The notes under the pieces: generated by a model
What the model was told of the DNA's origin: nothing
Seen by the model: the letters and a program-made list of their open reading frames with translations, nothing else
The model's database searches: none
Position numbers and translations under genes: made by a program
Part shown: positions 6,538-13,759 of the stretch, piece by piece
How positions within the stretch are numbered: the stretch's first letter is position 1
Layout: each line of letters begins with the position of its first letter
Assembly: GCA_964475515.1 (NCBI GenBank)
Contig: CAYYWW010000010.1
Span: forward strand, 1 to 21,718
From: CAYYWW01 sp964475515
GTDB taxonomy: Archaea; Aenigmatarchaeota; Aenigmatarchaeia; QMZP01
Reading direction: 5' to 3'
Length of the DNA: 21,718 bases

Positions 6538-7560
6538 CTAAGACATCTGATTGTTTTCTAATTCTCTTAATATTTCGTCGGTTTCTTTTTTAGGATCAAT
6601 TTCTTTCATCTCGTTTACTATTATCTCAAGGTTTTCTGTGAATTCATTTCTTTTAACCCGACCTTTTATAATGAAATCTTTACCCAAAGAGGGTATATTA
6701 TCATAAATAGCACTCAAGTCTTTTTTTTCTTCTAATATCTTTCTCAATTCATCAGTTTTTTTACCAAAAACCTTTTCTGCCATTTCTCTGAAGAAAACTG
6801 CTCTTATAGTTCCTGTTCCGTCGTCTATAAAACCGGAAACCACCATTTGGTAAGCTGGTTGCACTTCCCCGTGCTGTTCACAAATCCATTTCCCGTCCGA
6901 CAGTTTTAATCTGGATTCACACTGCGGACATACTTCAAAAAAAGGGTTTCTTTCAAAAATTTGTACCAGACAAGCCTTTGTTTCTTCAAATTCATTTTCT
7001 TTGAAATCTGCTATCCTATTTCTTTTTGGTATTGAATATCCTTTTAATTCTTTCACGTCAGGGATGCCAAAATCTTCTTCTGATACAGTCAAACTTCCTC
7101 TTCCCAACCTAAGTTCCGGATTTCCTCTATTATCTATTTTTACATAACATCCCTTCAATTCTATAACATTACCTTCTTTTATCTTATTTTTTTCTATGAG
7201 TTCTATTTCACTGTCCCAAAGAGAAAGTCTTGCAGTGCCTGTTTCGTCACCTATGAGCAGGTTAACAACAGCACCTTCTCTTCCCTTACTTTTGAATTTT
7301 CTCGGTTCGAATATCTTTACAACTCTGGCTACCAAATCAACAGATCTTAGACCAGAAACAAGGTTTTTTATTCTCAACCTTCTTTTATTTTCCTTTATGA
7401 GTTGCACACCCAGCTCTTTGCCTACTATATACGCAGCACCCTCTTTTGAAACAAGACCAGAAAGTTCATCTTGTTTTTCCTTTATGAGTTTGTTTACTTC
7501 TTCCTCTGTTTTATTTGTTTCTTGAGAAATTTTCTTTATTATGTCTGTTAATGTGAGCAT
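6538..7560 (-). CDS. rpa: Replication protein A (ssDNA-binding, OB folds and zinc finger)
   Basis: Archaeal RPA large-subunit-type protein of 340 aa that coats single-stranded DNA in replication, repair and recombination. The N-terminal helical region (1-60, TDIIKKISQETNKTEEEVNK) is typical of the family. A first OB fold covers about 65-160 (VARVVKIFEPRKF, GDETGTARLSLWD) and a second about 190-310 (VVSGFIDDGTGTIRAVFF). The zinc-binding motif is C211-x2-C214-x12-C227-x2-H230. It is upstream of radA in the same direction with a 33-base gap. A TATA-like TTTTTATAAA lies about 40-50 bases upstream of the ATG. Confidence 0.9.
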   Translation of the reverse strand: MLTLTDIIKKISQETNKTEEEVNKLIKEKQDELSGLVSKEGAAYIVGKELGVQLIKENKRRLRIKNLVSGLRSVDLVARVVKIFEPRKFKSKGREGAVVNLLIGDETGTARLSLWDSEIELIEKNKIKEGNVIELKGCYVKIDNRGNPELRLGRGSLTVSEEDFGIPDVKELKGYSIPKRNRIADFKENEFEETKACLVQIFERNPFFEVCPQCESRLKLSDGKWICEQHGEVQPAYQMVVSGFIDDGTGTIRAVFFREMAEKVFGKKTDELRKILEEKKDLSAIYDNIPSLGKDFIIKGRVKRNEFTENLEIIVNEMKEIDPKKETDEILRELENNQMS

Positions 7561-7706
7561 AAATTATTATTCGATACATTTTTTAAAAAGACGCTCTTGA
7601 ATTTTTTATAAAAATATTCTCTCGCGAATTCACAATTCAGTAGTTAAAAAAGAAACATTTTTATATTATATAAACAATTTTTTTATGTGAACGGGGAGTG
7701 GAGAGT
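7561..7706. promoter_or_regulatory. Divergent promoter region between rpa and the DUF373 gene
   Basis: Contains a minus-strand TATA-like TTTTTATAAA around 7600-7612 for rpa and a + strand TTTTATATTATATAAAC around 7660-7676 for the DUF373 gene. The latter would start transcription near 7690 and leave a short leader with GGGGAGTGG before ATG 7707. No palindromic operator is obvious. Confidence 0.5.
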
Positions 7707-8756
7707 ATGCCTGAACAAAAATCAACCAAAGAGAAAATATTGATTTTGTCGATCGATAGGGATAACGATATAGGTGAAAAAACAGGCATAAAAGGTCCAA
7801 TTGTAGGTAAAGATAATGTTCTCAAGGCTGCCAATGCCCTTGGTCTTGTTGATCCGGAAGATACAGACTTCAATACCCTTTTTCAAGCCGTAAAGGTTTT
7901 CAACGAAATGAGTAAAACTTACAATACAGAAGTTGCTGCCATTACTGGTGATAAAAATGTCGGTCTAGAATCAGATAAAAAAATATCTGAGCAACTGAAT
8001 AGAGTTCTGAAAAAATTTCCTGCTGATTATGTTGTTCTTGTGACTGACGGCGCAGAAGACGAACACACAATACCAATAATACAATCTAAAGTACCCATAT
8101 TATCTGTTAATAGGCTTGTAGTAAGACAAGCAGAAGAACTTGAATCATCTTACTACAAAATAAAAGATTTTATTGAAGAATCTCTCGAAAATCCCAAGTA
8201 TTCTAGACTTGTATTTGGTCTTCCAGCCATTTCGATGCTGCTCTATGGTCTTTTTGGCTCAGAAGGTTGGCGCGCCATTTTGGGAATATTAGGTGTTTAT
8301 CTTTTGATAAAAGGATTCAAGCTTGAGAAATACATTCTTAGTGTCGTAAATGAATTGAGGACATCATTTACTAGAAGAAGATTTGCATTTTTTACATACA
8401 TAGTTGCCATAGGATTTGCACTACTCGGCACTTTCAACGGATACACGAACATGATGGATTGGATGAAAGTAGGATTTTTTGAAGGTGTTGCTGCGTTTAT
8501 AAATGCCAGTGTATATAATTACTTCCTAGCCGGCACTTCAGCGTGGATAGGAAGAAGTGTCAGTGTGGGTAAACAAAAAAGAAAAGGTAGAACAATAGTT
8601 TCTGTTCCACTTTTCGGTCTGGCAATCTCACTTGTCATATTTACTTCCTCAGAAATTATACTAAGACCTGATATTTCTATAATAAATTTCATATTTTCAA
8701 TAATAATAGGATTTGCAATCCTTTTTGTAGCTCTTTTGATAGAGTGGAAAATCTGA
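7707..8756 (+). CDS. DUF373 family membrane protein
   Basis: A 349-aa protein of the archaeal DUF373 family. The N-terminal soluble domain (about 10-145) has the family start KEKILILSIDRDNDIGEKTG, then LGLVDPEDTDFNTLFQAVK and ADYVVLVTDGAEDEHTIPII, resembling an alpha/beta nucleotide- or metal-binding fold rich in conserved Asp. The C-terminal half has about five or six membrane segments (FGLPAISMLLYGLFG; ILGILGVYLLIKGF; FFTYIVAIGFALLG; LFGLAISLVIFTSSEIIL; FIFSIIIGFAILFVALLI). The start is ATG 7707; the in-frame GTG nine bases upstream overlaps the ribosome binding site. The family's function is not known to me. It is transcribed away from rpa. Confidence 0.85.
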   Translation: MPEQKSTKEKILILSIDRDNDIGEKTGIKGPIVGKDNVLKAANALGLVDPEDTDFNTLFQAVKVFNEMSKTYNTEVAAITGDKNVGLESDKKISEQLNRVLKKFPADYVVLVTDGAEDEHTIPIIQSKVPILSVNRLVVRQAEELESSYYKIKDFIEESLENPKYSRLVFGLPAISMLLYGLFGSEGWRAILGILGVYLLIKGFKLEKYILSVVNELRTSFTRRRFAFFTYIVAIGFALLGTFNGYTNMMDWMKVGFFEGVAAFINASVYNYFLAGTSAWIGRSVSVGKQKRKGRTIVSVPLFGLAISLVIFTSSEIILRPDISIINFIFSIIIGFAILFVALLIEWKI

Positions 8757-8798
8757 ATGCTCCCAATACCCAATTCGATTTTAACCTCTTTTCATAAA

Positions 8799-9041
8799 AA
8801 CTCTCACTTTTCTCACTAAAAACAGTATATCAAACTTACTTCTTCATCAATCATTGTTCGTTTATAATTTTTCTGTTCATCACTTCTTAAACTCACTTTC
8901 TGTTTTTTTACTCACTTGAATTTTTAACCAAACAGGCAGTTCTATTTTTATCAAAATTTATCAAAACCGATATTATGAGGCTACGTTCTCTCACCCTTAC
9001 TCTCTCACATGGTGTGAGTGGTGAGAATAAACTCTCACTTT
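8799..9041. repeat. Left GTGAG-motif array (motif on the minus strand)
   Basis: Seven CTCAC words on the + strand (8803, 8812, 8892, 8911, 8990, 9004, 9034), that is GTGAG on the minus strand, in a stretch with no gene. Two are part of the 12-mer AACTCTCACTTT (8799-8810 and 9030-9041). AAAACAGTAT (8819-8828) is also shared, inverted, with the right array. The only GTGAG words on the + strand here (9014, 9021) are the second strands of a hairpin. Same motif, opposite polarity to 10520-10718. Confidence 0.7.
8989..9026. repeat. Nested hairpin inside the left array
   Basis: TCTCACC (8989-8995) can pair with GGTGAGA (9020-9026), and inside it CTCACA (9004-9009) pairs with TGTGAG (9013-9018) around a TGG loop. 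This gives the motif both orientations at one point. Confidence 0.5.
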
Positions 9042-9051
9042 AGGTTGAGAT

Positions 9052-9088
9052 TTTAATTATATACTTTATAGTATAATTTATAAAATAT
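9052..9088 (+). repeat. AT-rich direct repeat, left copy
   Basis: TTTAATTATATA (9052-9063) and TTTATAAAATAT (9077-9088) recur in the same order and orientation at 10391-10415, with the wHTH and recombinase genes between the copies. They may be att-like ends or AT-rich unwinding elements; the low complexity calls for caution. Confidence 0.4.
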
Positions 9089-9217
9089 TTTTTAAATAAG
9101 ATATTTTATGATAAATTCTTTATAAAAAATATTATAGAAAACAACTTTTTTAGACGATGTTTTATCAATACCGATAACGTTTATATAATCCTAAAACAAT
9201 ATAATAATGTGAAATAT

Positions 9218-9568
9218 ATGAGTGAGAATAAGAAAGGTATACTAGAGGACCTATTTCTCAGAGAAAAACCAGCGAAAATTCTTCTTGGTTTGAAAACATC
9301 TAAGGAACATGTATACGCAACTAAATTGTCTAAATACGCAGACTGTACATATTCTCATACTATAAAGATATTAAACGCGTTAAAAAAAATGGGCATAGTG
9401 ACATTTGAAAAAAGTGGTAGAATTAAGAAAGTAATGCTGACAGACGATGGTTGGGATATAGCACACAATTTAGAGGCTATAATAAAGAAATTTGATCAGA
9501 TAGAGGAAAAGTTTAAGAAAGCTGCAAAACCCAAGGAAGAAGGAAAAGATAAGAAAAAGAAAAAATAA
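9218..9568 (+). CDS. Winged-helix DNA-binding protein
   Basis: A 116-aa predicted regulator. Residues 5-75 form a MarR/ArsR-like winged helix (ILEDLFLREKPAKILLGL; recognition-helix region YSHTIKILNALKKMGIVTFE; wing SGRIKKVMLTDDGWDIA), followed by a helix (LEAIIKKFDQIEEKFKK) and a Lys-rich tail ending in KKKKK. A TATA-like TTATATAAT at 9180-9188 predicts transcription near 9210; the start may be GTG 9209 or, as chosen, ATG 9218. It lies immediately upstream of the recombinase gene in the same direction, so it may regulate it through the TTACG palindromes, or act as a recombination accessory protein. The target is not shown by the sequence. Confidence 0.75.
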   Translation: MSENKKGILEDLFLREKPAKILLGLKTSKEHVYATKLSKYADCTYSHTIKILNALKKMGIVTFEKSGRIKKVMLTDDGWDIAHNLEAIIKKFDQIEEKFKKAAKPKEEGKDKKKKK

Positions 9569-9595
9569 TTTATGAACATTTTTTGTCCCTATTTT

Positions 9596-9626
9596 ATCTT
9601 AATAGGATACCCTATTCGATTAAGAT
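9596..9626. repeat. Nested inverted repeat, dif/att candidate
   Basis: ATCTTAAT (9596-9603) and ATTAAGAT (9619-9626) are perfect arms; inside, AATAGG (9601-9606) and CCTATT (9611-9616) form a second palindrome around ATAC. A site of about 31 bp made of two imperfectly nested palindromes, directly upstream of a tyrosine recombinase gene, is a reasonable candidate recombination site. A terminator-like hairpin of the wHTH gene is the alternative. Confidence 0.4.
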
Positions 9627-9689
9627 TTATCTAAAAAAACATCTTTTTAGTTCAATGTAATTTAGCTTGTTTTACAAAAATCATGAAAA

Positions 9690-9790
9690 GTTACGAAAAC
9701 TTCACAAAATGGATATTCTGTTACGTTTTTTGTAACAAAATTTAATTAAAAATTACGAAAACGTAATTTTTATAAATAAATGTTACGTAA
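9690..9790 (+). promoter_or_regulatory. TTACG operator cluster and TATA box of the recombinase gene
   Basis: Four related TTACG sites occur in 100 bp: a half site TTACGAAAAC (9691-9700), GTTAC-7-GTAAC (9720-9736), AATTACG-AAAA-CGTAATT (9751-9768, whose arms extend to a perfect 10 bp at 9748-9771) and TTACGTAA (9783-9790). TTTATAAATA (9769-9778) is a TATA box about 25 bases before ATG 9799, so the message should be leaderless. Two palindromes directly abut or follow the TATA box, as expected for a repressor. Confidence 0.7.
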
Positions 9791-9798
9791 TATAATGT

Positions 9799-10377
9799 AT
9801 GGTTAAAGAGTCTGTTTATTACCTTAAACCAGAAGAAATCACAAGATTAATAACATTTGCTCCTTCTCTAAGAGATAGGGTTATTATAAAAATACTAGCT
9901 AGAACAGGTATGAGAAGAGCTGAGCTAAGGGACATAGATATTGAAGATATTGATTTTGAAAAAAGAAGGATACACATCAAAAGTGGGAAGGGTAAAAAAC
10001 CTAGAACAGTGCCGGTAGATATTGATACTCTTCAAGATATAAAGTTTCTTATTGGTAGTAGAAAGGAAGGAAAGTTAATAACAACAACAAAATCAGGAAA
10101 CAAAACGGTATCACTGAAACAAATAAATGAGATAGTTGCTAAATGTGGTAAATTAGCTGGGATCAAACATCCAAATCCCGCGAAGAAGAACATAAACCCG
10201 CATCTTCTTAGGCATTCATTTGCAAGAAATGCAAGAGCGAAAGGTATGCCAATAGAGATTTTGCAGCAGATACTTGGTCACAAGAGTATAAAAACAACCA
10301 TAGATGTGTATGGAACGCCTAGTATGGAGTCTGTACAAAGCGAATACGAAAAGCGAATAGCTGAGATGTATAAGTAA
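9799..10377 (+). CDS. Tyrosine recombinase, catalytic domain only
   Basis: A 192-aa integrase/Xer-family DNA breaking-rejoining enzyme. All catalytic residues are present: Arg39 (TGMRRAEL), Lys64 (SGKGKKPRTVPV), His135-x2-Arg138 (HLLRHSFA), His161 (ILGHKS) and nucleophile Tyr171 (DVYGTPS). It lacks the N-terminal core-binding (SAM-like) domain that gives typical archaeal XerA about 280-300 aa; the protein begins directly at the catalytic fold (YLKPEEITRLI). No upstream frame supplies the missing domain: the 230 bp before it are AT-rich with stops and regulatory palindromes. It may work with a partner for DNA clamping, or act on short sites. It is flanked by oppositely oriented GTGAG arrays and direct AT repeats. 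Confidence 0.9.
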   Translation: MVKESVYYLKPEEITRLITFAPSLRDRVIIKILARTGMRRAELRDIDIEDIDFEKRRIHIKSGKGKKPRTVPVDIDTLQDIKFLIGSRKEGKLITTTKSGNKTVSLKQINEIVAKCGKLAGIKHPNPAKKNINPHLLRHSFARNARAKGMPIEILQQILGHKSIKTTIDVYGTPSMESVQSEYEKRIAEMYK

Positions 10378-10390
10378 GTATATAGTTGAC

Positions 10391-10415
10391 TTTAATTATA
10401 TATTTTATAAAATAT
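10391..10415 (+). repeat. AT-rich direct repeat, right copy
   Basis: TTTAATTATATA (10391-10402) and TTTATAAAATAT (10404-10415), the same two 12-mers as at 9052-9088 with a shorter spacer, just past the recombinase stop. Confidence 0.4.
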
Positions 10416-10519
10416 CTTTTTATTAGACTTTTTTTGATAATATATTTCTAAAATTATTTATTATAACAAATATATTACAGTAAACCTTTTAGTTGCCAAA
10501 AATTTTAAAAATTCAGTTG

Positions 10520-10718
10520 AAAGTGAGAGTTGTAGGGTGAAGCCACCCAGAAGTGAAAGTGAGTGTGAGTTGGTCGCAGTATACTGTTTTAAGCGTCCAT
10601 ATATGAAGATAACGGTGAGTGAGACTTCCTACATAAAAAATGATAGGAATGTGGAAGAATAGTGAAAAGAAATGGGTAAAAGTTAAGAGAAAAGATGTGA
10701 GAATGAATATAAAGTGAG
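10520..10718. repeat. Right GTGAG-motif array (motif on the plus strand)
   Basis: Seven GTGAG words on the + strand (10523, 10559, 10565, 10615, 10619, 10697, 10714) and no CTCAC, in a 340-bp stretch without a gene. AAAGTGAGAGTT (10520-10531) is the exact inverse of the two left-array 12-mers. ATACTGTTTT (10581-10590) is the inverse of 8819-8828 and here lies in the palindrome CAGTATACTG (10577-10586). Confidence 0.7.
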
Positions 10719-10721
10719 GAA

Positions 10722-11699
10722 TTACTTTAAATAAATATTTCTTCTGTGACGTTTGTTGTACATGAAATCGTCTTCTGTGCTTTCAAGTGAGGATTTCTTA
10801 AATTCGATTAACTCCGCTATCTTTGAGCTCATTTCATCGGCATAATAAACAACCATTGCTTCGGGAAACATGGGTTCTTTAGGTGAACCAAAACTCTGCC
10901 ATCCGTGGTGACTGAGGATTATATGAAGAATTTTATTGCTTATTTCTTCGTTTATTCCTAATTTTTTAACAATGTTGGATAACATATGAAATCCAAGAGC
11001 TATGTGACCCTGTAATTGACCTGTTATAGTCCCCTTTATTCTTGTTGTTGTTTTTATTTCATCTAACTTTCCTATATCATGAAGAAGTGCACCTGCTATA
11101 AGGATGTCTCTGTCGAGATCTTCAAACATTTTCTTGGCAGTATCACAGAATTTTGCTACTTCCAATGTATGCTGTAAAAGCCCACCTTTCCAATTATGAT
11201 GAATTTCAATAGCTCCGGGATGAACCTTGAATTTTTCCAAAATATCTTTGTTTTCTATGAAAATATGCGTTAAAAGCCGTTTTACTTCTGGATTCTGTAT
11301 GCTTTCCACATAATCATGAAGTTCTCTCACCATCTCCTCTAAATCACGTCTTGGTGGCATTATAAAATCTTCTGGATCATATTCCCACTCTTTCAGAACT
11401 CTTATGGTGTCTGGCGGGTTAGTCGATATTTGCAATTTACCCCCATGCAATTGCACTTTGCCTTGAACAAGAACCACCGAATCAGGTTTTATACTGTTGT
11501 ATATTTCTTTTATTTTTTCCTCGTTATCGTCCCCCCAATACTTATAATCTATTGTTTTTCCTGTGTGGTCCGATAAAAGAAGGTGAAAGTAGTAACCATT
11601 AACATAAGGTGATATGCCTTTTTTTATTTTAACAACAAATATGTCTTCTATTTTGTCGTTTTCCTTCAAATCGTTTATGAGATGTTTTCTTTTGTACAT
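10722..11699 (-). CDS. YhaM-like OB-fold/HD-domain 3'-5' exonuclease
   Basis: A 325-aa protein with the layout of the YhaM/CBF1 family: an N-terminal OB fold at about 15-100 (IEDIFVVKIKKGIS, SVVLVQGKVQLHGGKLQIST) for nucleic-acid binding and an HD phosphohydrolase domain at about 160-300. Metal ligands visible are His177 (LLQHTLEV), His207-Asp208 (LLHDIGK), His232 (GHIALG), His264-265 (SHHG) and Asp288 (YADEMSSK). Known members are metal-dependent 3'-5' exoribonucleases, some also acting on DNA. A TATA-like AATATAAAA about 30 bases upstream of ATG 11699 suggests a leaderless message. Its 3' end abuts the right GTGAG array. Confidence 0.85.
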   Translation of the reverse strand: MYKRKHLINDLKENDKIEDIFVVKIKKGISPYVNGYYFHLLLSDHTGKTIDYKYWGDDNEEKIKEIYNSIKPDSVVLVQGKVQLHGGKLQISTNPPDTIRVLKEWEYDPEDFIMPPRRDLEEMVRELHDYVESIQNPEVKRLLTHIFIENKDILEKFKVHPGAIEIHHNWKGGLLQHTLEVAKFCDTAKKMFEDLDRDILIAGALLHDIGKLDEIKTTTRIKGTITGQLQGHIALGFHMLSNIVKKLGINEEISNKILHIILSHHGWQSFGSPKEPMFPEAMVVYYADEMSSKIAELIEFKKSSLESTEDDFMYNKRHRRNIYLK

Positions 11700-11789
11700 C
11701 GTTAAAGAATTGGAATTGGGTTTTATATTTTCTATGGGTTCTATTGCTACTAGAAGAAGATTTAAAAAATAAAAAGAAAGGAGAAGAAG

Positions 11790-12260
11790 TTATTTTTCAC
11801 CCGCTTTTACTGGTGTCATTCTTCCTGAATAGTTCAACAGCGAGTATATTACTAGGTACAATACTATAATAAATCCTATTAACATCACTGGAATTATTGG
11901 GAATTTCAATGCACTGAAAAACGATATAATACCCTTTCCTACCAATCCTACTCTCGCTAGTGAAGCCAAAAATATCGTTGTCAGAACTACAAATAACACT
12001 GTAGTAATGTATGTCACGATTAAAGAGAGAACAGGTCGTGTTTTTGTGTCCTCACTGCCAAATATATGCATGAATATCACAAAGAAAAATATCAACATTC
12101 CTATCCCAACAACTGATATATAAACTTCACCCAGTGCAGAAGCCACTGCTTTCATCGTTGCGCTTTCAGAAAATGCTGCTAAGCTATTTGCATAAACAGA
12201 CACTGTAAATGCCAATACTATCACTATACCTAGTAATATAGCCCAGTTACCTGAATTCAT
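11790..12260 (-). CDS. Four-helix membrane protein, unknown function
   Basis: A 156-aa hydrophobic protein with four predicted membrane segments: about 6-26 (WAILLGIVIVLAFTVSVYA), 46-67 (VYISVVGIGMLIFFFVIFMH), 80-104 (LIVTYITTVLFVVLTTIFLA) and 120-143 (PIIPVMLIGFIIVLYLVIYS). It ends in a short basic tail (RMTPVKAGEK). No motif allows assignment. A TATA-like AATATAAGG about 27 bases before ATG 12260 suggests leaderless transcription. Co-oriented with its neighbours on both sides, but with gaps of 77-90 bases, so it may be its own unit. Confidence 0.7.
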   Translation of the reverse strand: MNSGNWAILLGIVIVLAFTVSVYANSLAAFSESATMKAVASALGEVYISVVGIGMLIFFFVIFMHIFGSEDTKTRPVLSLIVTYITTVLFVVLTTIFLASLARVGLVGKGIISFFSALKFPIIPVMLIGFIIVLYLVIYSLLNYSGRMTPVKAGEK

Positions 12261-12337
12261 GTATAAGTATATAATTTCAAACCTTATATTGATATGTGCT
12301 TGTTATGTACTCTACTGGTAGTGGTTTTGATAAGAAA

Positions 12338-12976
12338 TTATATTTCTTGTATTTCCACGCCGCCGTCTTCCTCTTTTTTATCTTCTTTTTTAAATTCATC
12401 TTTCTTTTGTTGAAGAAGCTGCTCAACCCATTTTAATGCTTGATCTAAAATTTCCTTTTCATTACCTTTTAGCCTAATTATAGGTGTATCGTGATCGTAA
12501 CTGAACCTATCGAGAACTTTTTCAACCCTTTCATGCATTTCTTTTCTCCACCCGTCATCAGTTGAGCGAAAATTATCACTTTTAATTTTTGAATCAAAAA
12601 TTGAGAGAAAGAATATGAGATCATAAGATTTGGCGTGTCTAAAAACTTCGTCCTGTTTTTCTATTATTTTTTCTGGTGGAAGGTTTGCTTTCTCAGCTGC
12701 TCTTCTCCAATATGCAAAATTATCTATAGTCCCCCTGTCTGTTATTATAATGTCATAGTTTCCTTTGTTTTCAAGCTCATGCTCCCCCCTTACCTGATTA
12801 TCAAGTATCCAATTCTGGGCTTTAACTGTTGCCATCTCATTAACAGGGAATGGGCATTTTCTAACAACCTCTTCCAAAACCGCCACTTTTAATCCTTTTT
12901 TAGTCAGGCGAGAATAAAGATTTTTACATAGTGTGGTTTTACCTACAAAATGACTACCAACAACCGCTATTTTCAT
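12338..12976 (-). CDS. P-loop NTPase/kinase-like protein (AAA_28, NadR-like)
   Basis: A 212-aa cytoplasmic P-loop protein. Walker A is GSHFVGKTT (7-15) directly at the N-terminus; ITDRGTID (about 79-86) is the Asp-Arg motif of small-molecule kinases such as NadR and thymidylate kinase, and FFLS follows as a beta strand. The C-terminal 25 residues are a charged tail (KKDEFKKEDKKEEDGG). The fold suggests phosphorylation of a nucleoside or ribosyl compound, but the substrate cannot be read from the sequence. It is divergent from the uridine-kinase-like gene, another P-loop kinase, with about 110 bp between them. Confidence 0.7.
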   Translation of the reverse strand: MKIAVVGSHFVGKTTLCKNLYSRLTKKGLKVAVLEEVVRKCPFPVNEMATVKAQNWILDNQVRGEHELENKGNYDIIITDRGTIDNFAYWRRAAEKANLPPEKIIEKQDEVFRHAKSYDLIFFLSIFDSKIKSDNFRSTDDGWRKEMHERVEKVLDRFSYDHDTPIIRLKGNEKEILDQALKWVEQLLQQKKDEFKKEDKKEEDGGVEIQEI

Positions 12977-13084
12977 AATTGCTCCTGTAAAACTTCTGTT
13001 TTCTATTTGACACTTAGAAATTTAAAAGTTGTAAAAACATTTGTCATCACTTCTCATAACTAGTTAAAACAAATAAAAATCTTG

Positions 13085-13759
13085 ATGTTAAAAATGTTAT
13101 ACAATATGGAAAAAAATCCTCAGCCAAGATTTCTAAAAATGGCTGAGGGTGTTCGTTTCGTTAAAAAACTTGTTCTAAGTCTACTCGAGAAAAAAGACGT
13201 GGTTTTCGTTGCTGTTGGGGGCGGATCGTGCGCAGGTAAAAGTATGTTCTGCAAATTACTTGTTAACTCTATTGGTTTTGGCAAAATTCTAGGTATGGAC
13301 AGTTATTATTTGGGTATAGAAAAAATTAACGATTTTAATTTTGATCGTCCTGATTCGCTTGACTTGAAACTAATTGAGAAACATTTGAAAAAATTAAGAG
13401 ATGGGAAGAAAATACAGAAGCCTGTCTATGATTTCACTATACATAAAAGGGTGGGTTATGAAACATTTGAACCAGATCAAGTAATTATAATTGAAGGTCT
13501 ATTTGCACTATATCCACCTATTAGAAAACAAATGGATGTGCTGGTTTTTCTTGAGGCAAGCAAAGAAACAAGACTCAAAAGAAGAATAGAGAGGGATGTA
13601 AGAGAAAGAGGAAGAACCGTGGAAAGTGTATTGAAACAGTTTAATGAAACAGTTGAACCAATGCATAGGTTATATGTAGAGCCAACAAAAGAAGGTGCTA
13701 TCATAATAGAAAATGAAAATAATTTCAATAAAATGGGAATCAGTCTAAAAAAGAGCTAA
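13085..13759 (+). CDS. udk: Uridine kinase-like P-loop phosphotransferase
   Basis: A 224-aa protein resembling uridine/cytidine kinase. Walker A is GGGSCAGKS (about 45-53); the substrate region reads GMDSYYLG, FDRPDSLDLKLIEKHLKKL and KKIQKPVYDFTIHKR, a strong match to the Udk/phosphoribulokinase pattern; IIEGLFALYP is the Walker B equivalent and RRIERDVRERGR the lid with Arg residues. The likely role is pyrimidine nucleoside salvage. Starts at 13085, 13094 or 13106 are all possible; a TATA-like stretch near 13072 would favour 13106. Its 3' end overlaps the convergent PolB-like gene by 15 bases. Confidence 0.8.
   Translation: MLKMLYNMEKNPQPRFLKMAEGVRFVKKLVLSLLEKKDVVFVAVGGGSCAGKSMFCKLLVNSIGFGKILGMDSYYLGIEKINDFNFDRPDSLDLKLIEKHLKKLRDGKKIQKPVYDFTIHKRVGYETFEPDQVIIIEGLFALYPPIRKQMDVLVFLEASKETRLKRRIERDVRERGRTVESVLKQFNETVEPMHRLYVEPTKEGAIIIENENNFNKMGISLKKS

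Noticed and set aside
8757..9210. Possible CRISPR array because of repeated CTCAC words
   Set aside because: The repeats are only 5-12 bp, irregularly spaced and not separated by uniform spacers; no cas genes are present.
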